From the NCBI RefSeq assembly GCF_964340395.1, contig NC_135554.1, positions 6,685,475 to 6,712,974 of the forward strand: a stretch of DNA of 27,500 nucleotides. Direction: 5' to 3'. The notes below the pieces were generated by a model. It saw only the letters and a program-made list of their open reading frames with translations, was not told the origin of the DNA and did not search any database. Shown here one piece after another: positions 1 to 10,772 of this stretch. The stretch's first letter is position 1. Each line of letters starts with the position of its first letter. Both the position numbers and the translations under genes were made by a program. The DNA is from Glandiceps talaboti. Its lineage: Eukaryota; Hemichordata; Enteropneusta; Spengelidae.

Positions 1-1519
1 ATTGGTACATACAAAACAACCAATAGCGATGCTCTCGAGGACTGGTGAGAGAGTCTAGCACTTTCAGTTACTCACAAATGTGAATTCAAAAAAAATTTCA
101 AATTTACAAATTATTTATACTGTGACATGGGTCTGTTTCCTATAAGCAGAAACCTAATCAAGCCAAATATGGTGAAAGTATGGTATTTCCAATTTTTCTG
201 TCCAAAAAATATTTTATTTATTTTTTTAAAACAATACTATTGAAGATTCAATCATTATACTTAGTGTACATGTACACCAAATTGCAAGATTAATTAATTT
301 TCTTGGACACTATTGTCCAAACCATACATGTATGTACATTCTATTTTACACTGATTTTGTGATGGTCACAGTTTATTAGAGTCAAAACCTTCAAAATTGC
401 CATCATTATCCCATTTTTTCTCAAAGTACACAGGATATTTATATAATTTCCTAATATTTTCTTTCATTTAGATTGAAAATACAAATAAAATAGTACAGCT
501 ATGTCTTTACTAGTCTTTGACTGACATTTAGTCTTTGTAATCACTCATATTTTTCGATGCTAAGCAAAGAAAACTTTTCGAGAATATACATCTAAAATAA
601 TGCATAAAATTTGAGCTTTACATAATTCATGCATTTTGTATCTACAATGCAGCCTTGAATTTGTATAGTATTTTGTTCTACAGTATACGTAAAATATACT
701 TGTTGAGATAAAATCCGTGCTAGCAAGCATACTAGAATAGTAATTTCTGATGATAACGAATCACAGCTCTTAAATTTTCAGCAATTAATACTTTTAAACT
801 TCAAATTCACATCACTAAATTGAATTCATGTATGCATGACTGTGAACAATCAGGTTTTTTTTTTAACTCATCAAATTATTAATGCATTCATTGAATATTG
901 AACAGACTGTGTGTTGTGTAATGTGAAGATACTATTTACAGGTTCTGAAATGAGAATTCCCTCGTTATATTGAAATAATCTCACTTTCGACATTATCTGT
1001 ATTATCATTATGAATGTATACATGTACATGTACAGCACCAAACAAGTGTATACATGCTGTGATTCTACTTCGTGTTAAATTCCGTAAATTGGAAACGACT
1101 ACGACATTTCAATCCATTCATGCCGACCGGATCTTGATCACACAATGATTTCATTATTCAGCATTAACATCTCTCTCCAAATCTGATAGAATGATATTCT
1201 GATGACATGATGTGTCTTGAAAAGAAGTATAAAGGTCCCTCACAATTACCGTAAAACTAGAGATATTTTTACTTCTAGAAAATTTGTTATATCAACATTT
1301 CCAGTCTTCAGCTTATTCTCAAGACTCCTTTTTTCTTGTTACCAGACTGGTTCATTATGTGCAAGTACAAGAAGGGATAATTAACTGTGTTTTTGTTTTC
1401 TAGTGAAATAAGTGAAAATACATACTTTGCAAAAACATTTCCATATTCATACATCCAGCACTCAAAGATATCAATCTTGACTTTATCAGGATATCATACA
1501 ACAGAAGGACATTGTAGCA
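1..1519. other. Non-coding AT-rich stretch, nothing assigned
   Basis: No convincing exon, RNA gene or mobile element is visible on either strand. There are scattered short palindromes of the TGTACATGTACA type, for example around 1018-1032, and T/A homopolymer runs. It may be intron or intergenic sequence of the minus-strand gene suspected further right, but nothing in the sequence proves that. Confidence 0.5.
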
Positions 1520-1736
1520 GTGTATGGGACACACCATTATCAAATGACCTGTGTATGTGACACACCATCATCCAATGACCTGTGTATGTGACACACCATC
1601 ATCCAATCACCTGTGTATGTGACACACCATTATCCAATCACCTGTGTATGTAACACACCATTGTCCAATCACCTGTGTATGTGACACACCATTATCCAAT
1701 CACCTGTGTATGTGACACACCATTGTCCAATCACCT
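1520..1736. repeat. Minisatellite, seven 31-bp units
   Basis: Seven consecutive head-to-tail units of exactly 31 bp start at 1520, 1551, 1582, 1613, 1644, 1675 and 1706. A partial eighth (GTGTACATGTA) follows at 1737. Each unit reads GTGTATGTGACACACCAT, then a variable triplet (TAT, CAT, TGT), then CCAAT(C/G)ACCT. Units differ by only a few substitutions, and the variants alternate (TAT and TGT in the last four). This suggests recent expansion by slippage or unequal exchange. No open frame runs through it. Confidence 0.95.
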
Positions 1737-1745
1737 GTGTACATG

Positions 1746-2886
1746 TATTGTATATATGACAGACACGCCAGAGTTTACTAGTATAATGTTCTCTTATCTA
1801 CATTACCATGAGGTGATCGACTCAAACTTAAACCCAGTGTTATCAGTTTGACCATCAGCAAAATATTTTGTTATTCATTAATAATATGAGAGGGCTAACT
1901 ACATGCATTTTTGTAGTACTGGTATCTACGGAGTTGAGCAGGCAGTCTGTAGATTCCTGTACAATGAAATATATGTGTAGCAATTAGATACACAAATAAG
2001 TGTTTTTATGTGATAACAACATATCACTTATACTTTATACTAAGTGCAGGCCAATACATGTTCAAACGGAAAACACAGGATTTATAATGGGTAGTTTTAC
2101 ATGACAATAAAATGTGAAAAAATTCAAAATTTAAAATTCTTTTTCCCCATTATCATTAATTACATTAATATGCAGGTAGAATTATATCATTCCCAAATAT
2201 TTGTCACCACTCAGCTTGAATATCATACTTGTGATGTTGTAACAAAAGGTTTTTTGATAGACTCATTTCCTACTTAAAATGACACAATTACTAGTACCTC
2301 ACAGTTTCTAAAAGTAAAAACACTGAATTTCAATCATATTCAGTTTCACTACTACATATATCTCAAATAATAATGGGGCTCTATAGAATTTGGAAGGAGG
2401 GGGTGGGGGTGGCAGATGACAGAACTTACTTCAGAGGTAACCCACTTTCTTTAATAACTGTTCAGTTTTCTCACCATCTCAAATAGTGTTTTTTTCAGAA
2501 TAGAGAACTCCATTGGTTGTTTCATTTCATTGTGTTGGTTTTTTTCTTTTTTTAGTTTTCCATTTTTTTTGGAACATTTGTTACTACGGGCAATTGGTAC
2601 ACAAAGTCTATCCAAGTTTCCTTGTCACTTTACTGTGAGTTCCTAAACAAAATTATAGTGCAATGTATGGGAAACTAAGCCACACTTGCCCAATTTACCC
2701 TTAGCTGTTTGCAGGGTTCACCAAACTTGGTGAAAACAGATTCAGGGCAAGTAAGAGCATACCTTTCTGCTTTCAACCAACATTATGAAAAATTCTCTCA
2801 AGGGAACACAAGTAAAGTATTGGTGCTGTAAAGAGGAGAGTGGTTTACATACAAAAACAATACAGAGGTACAATATCACTAATTTT
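1746..2886. other. Non-coding stretch with minor palindromes
   Basis: No gene is supported. A near-perfect hairpin at 2716-2733 has arms TTCACCAA and TTGGTGAA with a 2-nt loop. Its core resembles the palindrome in the interspersed repeat that starts at 2887, so the region may be an older part of that element. There is a short G-rich patch at 2395-2412. Confidence 0.4.
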
Positions 2887-3051
2887 CAGTGTGCCCTCTC
2901 AGCCTCTAATGATAGCCACATTTTGTTGTTGTGGGTCAGTATGATAAACACTTGCATTTCTTGTCAGTCACCACATAGTAAGAGATAGGGGAACACCAAA
3001 TTTTGGTGCGTCACTAGAAATGGTGTGCGTCAGCGGCCACGTCAAATTGGC
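2887..3051 (+). repeat. Interspersed repeat copy 1 (partner at 5531-5695)
   Basis: This segment matches the reverse complement of 5531-5695 along about 165 bp. Shared blocks include TCTAATGATAGCCA, TTTTGTTGTTGTG, the run CACCACATAGTAAGAGATA, a palindrome ACACCAAA/TTTTGGTG, GTCACTAGAA and CAA(A)TTGGC. No transposase or RT reading frame is visible. It is probably a non-autonomous dispersed element or fragment of unknown class. Confidence 0.75.
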
Positions 3052-3537
3052 ACACTGCTAATTATATTATACATCTCAATTTGTGGGCTTCAGAGTACAT
3101 GTACTACACTAGTAGTAATACTACAACCACCTGTACTGTCCACTCTAACTGGTACAAGCACAATTATGGTACACATACAAACCAATCAATCAATCTATCA
3201 CCTATATAAACATCATAAAACCATCAAAGAAAACTACATGCATAAAAATAGCGCCAATGGTGTTGTAGCACAACTACAATTTTTTTTTTAATGTTTATCC
3301 ACCTGCTGATCCATGCTGGGTGTCTGGTGTTCATATGCTGAATGATTATGCAGTTGCCTATTCAGCCCTGTTCCTATCTTAGCGATATACATGATCATTT
3401 GACTGTTGCTATGGGCGTGTCTTGTTGCTAGGTATATCTGCAAACTTTATTTTTGAATGTTTATTCATTTGTCTTCATCTTCATGTCCCCACCAAATACC
3501 AAGACAAACAGTCTGGCAGTTTTTGAGTTTAAGTAGT
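3052..3537. other. Non-coding stretch, nothing assigned
   Basis: Only short chance open frames are present. I see no recognisable protein, RNA or element structure. Confidence 0.4.
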
Positions 3538-3626
3538 CCACACACACATGCACACACACATGCACGCACACATGCACACACACACACACACACACACGCA
3601 CACACACACACATACACGCACACACT
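3538..3626. repeat. (CA)n microsatellite with CATG interruptions
   Basis: About 90 bp of CA dinucleotides are interrupted by ATG and CG variants (CACATGCACA, CACGCA, CATACACG). The open frame across it gives only His/Thr repeats, so it is not a gene. Confidence 0.95.
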
Positions 3627-3954
3627 GCACCATGTCTATAGCACTACTGAACATTATCAGTTCAGTTGTGCTAAAAATGATGCAAAAAGTGGGGGTCAGG
3701 TTTTTTCATCCAGGACCAGTTCACCCAGTCTACCATTTACCAGGATCCGTTCCCAGTGAACTCTTTAGCATGACCAACTCCAAATTGGCACTTTGTCCAT
3801 CCCATTTATAAAACATGTCCTTGACTGTCAGTTTTACAATACAATGTACATACTGATGGTGTCACGTACCAATGGTAGACATCATAGATGTATTGATATA
3901 AATTGACCTCTCAGCTGATGAGTGTACCACAACTATTTTCAGTAACTGGGTTAT

Positions 3955-5100
3955 GCATATTTCAATCGTTCAATATTCTCTTTTGCTAACAGATTCCATC
4001 AAAATTAAGCAATTCGACACAAGAAGTTAAATCAAAATGAAATACCTACATACATATAGAATGGTATCTGATATCAAAGTGAAATATGTACATAATTTAG
4101 ACTCATCGGATGATCCAAAACTTTGCACAAAGACCACTCCCTTGACTTCTACTAAATCTTACCGATACATCCTATGGTTACTATGCTAGTAATGTGTGCT
4201 TTGGTTTGTATTAATAAAATCCGACATTACATTGATGTTTACATTATGTAAATTTTCTGAACTTCTTGAAACACTTGATGATCCAAAAACGCTGTATAAA
4301 GACCACACCCTCGCATGTATAGCTATAAGCTAACTCATCTATCTATAAGTTATGACTTTTAAGTTCTAATATTAGTTTGCATTCATAAAATTCAACATAG
4401 AATGGCATCTGAGATCAAGACAAAAATATCAGGTAAACCTTGCCCACTTATAAAGTTCTAGAATATCAGATGATTTAAAACACTGTACATGTATAAAAAC
4501 TAAACCCTGACATAAAGCTCGAAGTCTAAGTGAAATATGCTATAGTTATGGTAACTTGTGCCAGTTTGTATCTTTTTAGTTTGTATTCAACAAATTCTAC
4601 TTAGACTAGAAGCAATCCAATCTCTGGGTCTAGATCTGAATTCATGGGTTGTCGGTGGCCGAGTGGTACTTGCCTCTTTAACCACTGTAGTCGTGGTTTC
4701 AAACTCATCATCAGTGTTTTGATTAAATTTATCACACTGTAAGTAACAAGAGTGTTGTTCAGTTTGACTCTACCGAACAACACAGATTTTCCCTGAGGTA
4801 CTCCGGTTTCCTCCTGCATTAACACTGAACCCATAAGGGATGGCGCTCACTGGACTTCTTAGGAGATAAGTGTTTACTTAAAATATATACTTAAAAAAAC
4901 TGTCCAGTATAAATAAAGATTAGTCATTAACATAATTCAAAACAAAATGTCATGCAAATTTTCCACACTTGTATAGAAAATCGAATGATCCAAAACGCTG
5001 TATAATTACCAAGCTCTGATTTATAGCTCTGACTAATATCTACCTAATAACTGTTATTAGCAGTTATTTTGATTCTGTATTCATTGTAAATAGTTTTGCT
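3955..5100. repeat. Diverged tandem-like repeats of about 170-250 bp
   Basis: An anchor of the form TGATCCAAAACGCTGTATAA recurs in degraded form at 4111, 4279, 4471 and 4986. It is followed by (A)AAGACCA(C), then CCCTGA/CTCTGA, a TATAGCTCT-like block, and later TTTGTATTCAT(A)AAAT. Spacings are 168, 192 and 515 bp. The last is about 250 bp once the SINE at 4651-4917 is removed. The copies are quite diverged, so this is an old repeat cluster later split by the SINE. Confidence 0.6.
4651..4917 (+). mobile_element. tRNA-derived SINE
   Basis: The head is tRNA-like. A box-A-like sequence (GTGGCCGAGTGGTA, class II Leu/Ser style) at about 4655-4668 is followed about 35-40 nt later by a box-B-like GGTTTCAAACTC. 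These are the internal RNA polymerase III promoter elements. The body carries CTCCGGTTTCCTCCTGC (about 4801-4818), a motif I associate with SINE families of marine invertebrates. The tail is A/T-rich with ATAAATAAAG near 4910. Box B deviates from the tRNA consensus, so this copy is probably aged. No clear target-site duplication was found, so the ends are approximate. Confidence 0.8.
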
Positions 5101-5530
5101 TTTTTTTTCATTCAGCAATGAGATACTAATGCTTTTATTGTTACAATATATATAGTACCATTAGCAGCTCTGTACTATTCAAATTAGTACCTGGGGTACA
5201 CTTTTATTTCGACGATCCTTTTAGTTGAAACAGTGCAATCTGTCGACTGTTGAAACAAAATTGCTGTCTGGAATGTTTAAAGTTTATTCATCAATGAGAT
5301 GACAAATGCTAATGATGCATTGTGTTGAATTGTCTACTCATACAGCTAGTTACATGTTACCTGGGGTACACTATTCACCAGCTATTTTTAAGTATCAATG
5401 GTGCATACACAAAACAAAATCCCTGCTTTGCATGATACCAATATTTCAGACTTCCTCTCCAGTTACATAACCAACTTAGTTCATCAGCCTGTACCCACAG
5501 ACAGACCAGTGTGTCCTCTATTATATGTAA
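5100..5530. other. Non-coding stretch, nothing assigned
   Basis: No coding exon is supported on either strand. The phrase ACCTGGGGTACACT occurs at about 5190 and again at about 5360, a short internal direct repeat of unknown meaning. Confidence 0.4.
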
Positions 5531-5695
5531 AGCCAAATTGATGCACCACTGATGTGTGCACAATTCTAGTGACACACCAAACTTTGGTGTTCTTATCTCT
5601 TACTATGTGGTGACTCAAAAGAAACCATTACACCAGTTTTTCTCATTTTGACTCACAACAACAAAATTTGGCTATCATTAGATGACACACTGCCT
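5531..5695 (-). repeat. Interspersed repeat copy 2, inverted relative to 2887-3051
   Basis: The reverse complement of this segment aligns with 2887-3051 (see that entry). The central palindrome here is ACACCAAACTTTGGTGT at about 5574-5590. Together with copy 1 it forms a long inverted repeat pair with a spacer of about 2.5 kb. Confidence 0.75.
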
Positions 5696-6063
5696 CAGAT
5701 TTCATATCATTTTTGGAAAATTGAATTTATAAATATTGGGGGTTTTTTAGTTATCACACGCAAAAAAATTTGGAAATCAAACTTACAAATTCAATGTTTA
5801 ATATGTGAAGTCTGTTTAGGAAGGAAGGGCCCTACTTTGTACTTCCAGTGAAAGTTCCCAAAATTTGGACTTTACTAGTTACTATATAAATCTAACTTAT
5901 ACACAACATTTTTCAAAATGATTAAATCAAACTACTACACTCACTATTTATGGCCTGTTTATCTATAAAGATCTTACATAGCAACAATCTTAACAATAAA
6001 TTCAGTGGCCGTAGTATAACCTTTGAACTTTGAAGAGAAAAAATAACGGAAAAACAGTCAACT
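5696..6063. other. Non-coding stretch, nothing assigned
   Basis: AT-rich sequence with no supported gene, RNA or repeat. If the open stretch at 6354-6064 is an exon, this would be the intron or 3' region after it. Confidence 0.35.
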
Positions 6064-6354
6064 TCAACTTTCAGGAGATATACCATAGTCTGTATGTATG
6101 AACATGGATACCAGGGATACTAACACTTCTTGATATATCATTTCCCTGTCATATCTACATTCATGCTGTTCCAACATTTTTTTGCCGAACTGAATTTCTT
6201 TCTCAATATTTTGCTTGTTTTTCGCTCGGTTGGTCTCATTGAATTCAGTGTAATTAATGAACAAACCATAGATAGTGGAGAGAATTTCTCTTGAGTCTGT
6301 GAACAAATTTACACCAATAATTTTTATGGCAGTTGGCAACGTTTTCACTAACAA
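6064..6354 (-). CDS. Possible coding exon, unidentified
   Basis: An open stretch of about 96 codons on the minus strand lies in very AT-rich DNA. It has a protein-like composition: an N-terminal hydrophobic part, then a charged Lys/Glu/Gln/Asn-rich middle (residues about 38-75, including KNKQNIEKEIQFGKKM), and a final hydrophobic segment (VLVSLVSMFIH). The first codon is TTG, so this would be an internal exon, not a start. A possible acceptor (TTTTGTTAG) lies just inside its upstream edge, and a possible donor (TATG|GTATAT) about 15 nt before the stop. Phases do not obviously join to the first exon suggested at 7755-7646. I do not recognise the protein. A chance open frame remains a real alternative. 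Confidence 0.3.
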   Translation of the reverse strand: MLVKTLPTAIKIIGVNLFTDSREILSTIYGLFINYTEFNETNRAKNKQNIEKEIQFGKKMLEQHECRYDREMIYQEVLVSLVSMFIHTDYGISPES

Positions 6355-6360
6355 AACTTA

Positions 6361-6660
6361 GACACTGTTATAGTTTCAATAATCTCATAAACATAAAGTT
6401 TCATAAATACTCTGAATATCATAAATTTTCAAATTAAATTTCAAACTAAATATATTTTTTAATTTCATAATTTAATTTTTATAAGTATTTAATTAGAATT
6501 CATGTTCCTTAAATCCTAATTTCATGAAAAATAGTTTCATAAAACTCATGAATTTCAAAATTTACATTTCAAACAATTCATATTTATGTTTCATATAATT
6601 TAATTGTCAATTTTCATAAAAATTAGAATTTATAAAGTTTTATCACAAACGTTAACAATT
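6361..6660. repeat. Very AT-rich low-complexity block
   Basis: About 300 bp consists largely of irregular variants of TTTCATAAA, AATTTCA and AATTAGAATT, with almost no G or C. It looks like a decayed simple repeat. There is no coding capacity. Confidence 0.7.
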
Positions 6661-6895
6661 ATGGTTTCAAACTAATTCATCAGAAAATACATTAAAAGTT
6701 GACCTGTGATGGATAATACAAGTTACTGAGTTTTGTGTTTACCGTGTTCAGCACCTTTATTACGATTCGATATAAATAACGTTGTAAAAATGTCGTATTC
6801 ATATAGTATGAATTGTGATTGAACCATAACGAGATATCTCTCTAACTGATACTTGACACACGGTTGTGATTGCACCTGTATGTCGCGTACGTGCG

Positions 6896-7309
6896 TTACG
6901 CGACGCGATATTGTGACCGCTGTCCCTCCCAATCAAACGAGTCCCGTTGTAACTCATATTCCGGACCGACGCGTCCGTTTATCGGATGCCGGAGTCCCTC
7001 AGTATGTCTGTACTGTGTAAGCAGGACATTGGAACGGTGAATCGAGTCGTGGATCCATCCGACCCAAAAACGAAACTTTGTCTGTGACGTTGGTACAAAT
7101 GTGGTACTGGTACAGTGGTAGATGACGAAAAATGTCATACAACTACAAGATCTAATATGATGACCCAGCTCTGCATGGTTCCATATATTAAATGTGTCAC
7201 TAAGAGTCGACATGAAATTAAAAAATTGATGGGTCCGTGAATTAACTATGAAAGTCCAAGAAATCAGTGCAGCTGTCACACTCAGTCGTGGACAAAATTT
7301 AAATTTCAT
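6896..7309 (-). CDS. Long open frame in CpG-rich DNA, unidentified
   Basis: This is 137 codons without a stop on the minus strand, unusually long for this AT-rich region. The 3' half (about 6896-7090) is rich in CpG, unlike its surroundings, and encodes a polar C-terminus ending in a stop. The predicted protein is rich in His, Ser, Thr, Phe and Trp and matches no family I know. Two other frames, both on the plus strand, are also open for 40-60 codons over 6870-7030, so the CpG richness may reflect a promoter or CpG island and not coding. It lies between the suspected first exon at 7755-7646 and the open stretch at 6354-6064, on the same strand. I would not call it a gene without transcript data. 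Confidence 0.2.
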   Translation of the reverse strand: MKFKFCPRLSVTAALISWTFIVNSRTHQFFNFMSTLSDTFNIWNHAELGHHIRSCSCMTFFVIYHCTSTTFVPTSQTKFRFWVGWIHDSIHRSNVLLTQYRHTEGLRHPINGRVGPEYELQRDSFDWEGQRSQYRVA

Positions 7310-7645
7310 TTCAAAATTATCGATTACGCAGTGTAAAAGTCAAACATAATAAACACACGACAAATGAAACAAAAGTGTTGTATATGGTACGGTATATAAC
7401 ACACGATCTGTTGTAGTGATAACGGTGATAGGTGACTAATTGCACTGATAGTGATGTTACTACAAGCTGTGATGGATGTACGGACTTCCAGTGGTTCAAG
7501 TGTAACGCGTGTTTGGGATGAGAATGTACGTTGTCCGATCCGTACCTGTATTGTTTACCCTTGGTGTTCGTTAGACTTTACGGCAGCTGTCGCACACTGA
7601 CGGACACAGGATAATAACAAATATGTAATAAAAATATACACTTAC

Positions 7646-7755
7646 CAATATATTATTGATATTAAATGACAACACATTGACCCTCCATACGCAATAAAAG
7701 CAAATACGGCCAGGGCAGAGAGACCCCCAGCCACAACTTCAGCCGCGGTGGCCAT
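7646..7755 (-). CDS. Putative first coding exon of a membrane protein gene
   Basis: Read on the minus strand, an ATG at 7755 sits in a strong start context (AAAATGG). It opens a frame of 36 codons plus two bases and ends at a consensus splice donor, TTG|GTAAGT, with the GT at 7645-7644. The peptide begins MATAAEVVAGGLSALAVF, and residues about 7-29 form one hydrophobic, Ala/Gly-rich segment ending in CCH, like a signal anchor or first transmembrane helix. Without splicing, the frame hits a stop within the donor sequence. The surrounding 7680-7800 bp are CpG-rich, and a DR1 motif lies 28 bp upstream, both fitting a promoter-proximal first exon. Later exons would lie at lower coordinates; I could not link any with confidence. 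I do not recognise the protein family. Confidence 0.45.
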
Positions 7756-7782
7756 TTTCTACACTGAAAAAGTTCACCGCAA

Positions 7783-7795
7783 AGGTCAAGGGTCA
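7783..7795. promoter_or_regulatory. DR1 nuclear-receptor element
   Basis: AGGTCA-A-GGGTCA is a textbook direct repeat with 1-bp spacing. HNF4, COUP-TF and RXR heterodimers recognise this layout. It lies 28 bp upstream of the putative minus-strand start codon at 7755, in CpG-rich DNA. Position and perfect half-sites make it plausible, but a 13-bp motif can also occur by chance. Confidence 0.4.
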
Positions 7796-10540
7796 TCTAC
7801 ATGGGATCACACAGTGGCTGAGGCAGTTTAGGCCAATCCTTTGTTCATTCTCCTTGTGGAAGTGTTCATTTGAGTAAGTCTGGATAACATCACGAATAAG
7901 GCACCGGTGAGACACAACTGTTAACTTGCCGATCGCGATTGAGGGATGCGTTGTCCTAGTGCGTTGTCTTGTTTCTAATCTAGTGCTGCGCCCGCTAGCG
8001 GCGGAGTGACGAATAATTGTAAATTATCGTTCATAAAAAATAGGCCAGTGATCGAATGATGTCATAATTGCGAAAGCTAATTAACATAAATGATGCTACC
8101 GTGACTCATTCGGCCGTGGTACGGGTGTGCCTGAATGAGTCTGCCACTGAGATTTTACGTGGACCATTGATATTGCTGGACATACTTGAATAATGGGAGA
8201 TTGTTAACGCCACGTAATCACATAAGCTTATATACGTAACAATACATTCAGCTTTGCGTTTTAATAGGATCTTGTAATAAATTCCTCCAGGGTACGGTTT
8301 ATGCGAACTGACTAGCCAATGCTGGGAATCAGTGTAAACATGAAAGTATCAATGTAATGCTTACAGTGAGACCAAAATTAGCTAATATTTACAACTATCT
8401 TCCTTTGTCGCTCAGCATTACTCATATCCACCGATACTTATAGCTGTGATTGATATGTTATGTTCTAAATGTCACAACATCCAGGCAAGCAATACGCGTC
8501 ATTCTCAAAACTTTGACATCACGCGTTTGTCAATAACTATATCCATTGGATTGACCACCAGGAGTGGTGCGGTGACTTATAATACTGAGCAAACATGGAC
8601 AAAGAACGAATATTTTCTGCTGCTATTTTGCTGTTCAGAGGGTACGGTGTTCACAACAAAAAAGAGTGATTTTTTTCCAGGAATGAATAAGTAACGTTAA
8701 GTTCTTCATCAGGCAGTCTGGCTGTACCATGGGACAAGGCTCAACTTTGCTGGTGTCTATAGTCTGTCTAATTTATTCAAGCTTTATATTCTAATTACTA
8801 GATTTCATTCACTTCAAGGCTAATAACTCAGACATTTCTTTTCTGTATAGTATAGGCCTAGGGTACGGTCAAGGTCATGTGTTGTTGATAAGAATATTGT
8901 ATAATAACTCATGAAATTTAATATCTAACTTATAAGTCATACTTTAGACAACATTGTGGTTGCTTACCATGGGGGAAAGATGATAGTTTGTTATTTCATA
9001 TGCCAAGATATGAAGATGAATTATCTCATAGACTGTTTACTTAGGTTTTCAGAGAATAGCTCTCCGTGATGTAAAAATTTGAGAGTAAATGTTGACCATG
9101 ATACAGTGTAAATTATGTCGTTGTCTGAAGTACGGGTTGAATTGTGCGCACATACAGAACGTTGTCACACCTGTCACACACCTCTGAAAGGGTAACCCAG
9201 TAGGTCAGAACACGATCGGGCCTATACTAGGCTATAGAGAATTAAGCTCGTCGTTGAATTGGCTTTCAAATCTAGCAGTCTTCCATTGTGATCGCTGGAT
9301 TCAAGGACTAACTCGTCTCTAGGCTACTGAATGAGGGGGGGGGGGCGAATTATACATAACTGGCACATAAAGACTATAGAGTTATTGATAACACATTCTC
9401 TACATCGTATAAAGACAACACTAGTTTGTAAGTGTATAAATTGTGTTCATGAACAGTGAAAGTAAGGTGACTTGTGTGCATGAGATACTGGCTATGGATA
9501 CTTGTGGCACATGTATGGCACATGTAGACTACGTATAGTATTACCAACTTTGGGGCTTTTTCATGCAAATACCTGAATACTACTGTCGACAAAAACTTAC
9601 AAACAATTGCAAGTTGGCTGTTCGTCCTTCACAAACACTTTAAGATTTGACGAGATAAACTGATTAATCGAAGCAGTGCCGTCAACTTTTGCAGGGGAAA
9701 GCAGTGGCATTGAGTCTCATATACCCTCAGTATACCGGCGATCGTATATATTAGGTGTGCGATTTTGGTAAATTAGAAATAAGGTCACTGTACGTACTAG
9801 TAACTTATACGTCATTTACTACACTCAATCTCACATACCACACGTATATTTAAGTTATCAATAATTGTCTGTCATCAAATTTAATTAATGTGACACATAA
9901 AGCTAGGAGAGGAACATTGTTATGAATATCAATAAAATCTGTTTAAAAAAAACAAAAAAAAAAACTCATTTGTAATTTTCCGTTCATGTTTTCGTTTGTT
10001 GGTACACGTATGTATGAGTGTGTTTGCTGTTTAAATATGCATTAATGAATTGATTATTTTAAAATTATAATTAATATATCCATATTAATCAAGTTAGTGC
10101 CTGTTTTCATCTCTCTAAACTACATCGCCCACATCTCTCTTCGCAAACTATATATAATTGTTGGATAGTTCGTGTCATCTCTCCACTGGACTACATATTA
10201 CAGTAGTAGACACATTGTACGCATAGTTCATGTAGTTGTTACCGGGCGGGTTGGCTACTATATTCTACTATACTATTTCTGACGACAGTTTCCATTTCGA
10301 TTGCAGTACCAAACTTAAATTTTAGTTTCTCTGTAAATATACACTAGTACTAGTAGTCCTGTAGTAAATGATTATACCAAATAAAAACCAGTTTTAATGT
10401 CGTGGATTTGTTTCACGCCTCAGTCAAGATTCTGAAGTAAATGAGTGCAGAAATATGCTTAAAATTTTTTGGACTACACCAGCAAAAGGTTATTTTTATT
10501 AGTGCGTTGAGATACAAACAGGTCTTTCTATGTTCCGGTG
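7796..10540. other. Long stretch without a recognisable gene
   Basis: I see no supported exon on either strand; open frames here are short and of atypical composition. The first 250 bp stay moderately CpG-rich (for example CGCCCGCTAGCGGCGG near 7990) and probably belong to the promoter region. A TCAAGGTCA extended half-site occurs at 8869-8877. A G run lies at about 9335-9344. The rest is AT-rich and unassigned. Confidence 0.4.
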
Positions 10541-10556
10541 AACTATGCCTTACTTA

Positions 10557-10581
10557 TTAGTAGTAGTAGTAGTAGTAGTAT
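10557..10581. repeat. (TAG)n microsatellite
   Basis: A run of about eight TAG/AGT triplets. It accounts for the poly-Val stretch in the overlapping short open frame, which is therefore not a gene. Confidence 0.9.
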
Positions 10582-10772
10582 GCATACAAATGTACGTGCA
10601 GTATGATGAGATGACGACGTTCTATTTACGGCTAATTAGATGGTATTTTCAGGACTCGACGTCCTTGACAGTGTCAAATTCGGAGTGGACTTTGTACAAG
10701 AGTACATCACCACACCCTGATGTCATGATGAAGACACACTCATCAACGACAGGTTAATTATTTAAAATGACA

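Noticed and set aside
3457-3811. Two overlapping open frames rich in His and Thr
   Set aside because: They are produced by the CA microsatellite.
4601-4834. Minus-strand open frame of 77 codons
   Set aside because: It lies across the SINE, and its codons derive from the tRNA-like and conserved body sequence.
8446-8694. 82-codon plus-strand open frame
   Set aside because: No supporting splice or promoter signals, atypical composition, and no recognisable domain. Its length is compatible with chance.
8869-8877. TCAAGGTCA nuclear-receptor half-site
   Set aside because: A single 9-bp match in a gene-free stretch with no nearby start site. Chance occurrence is likely.
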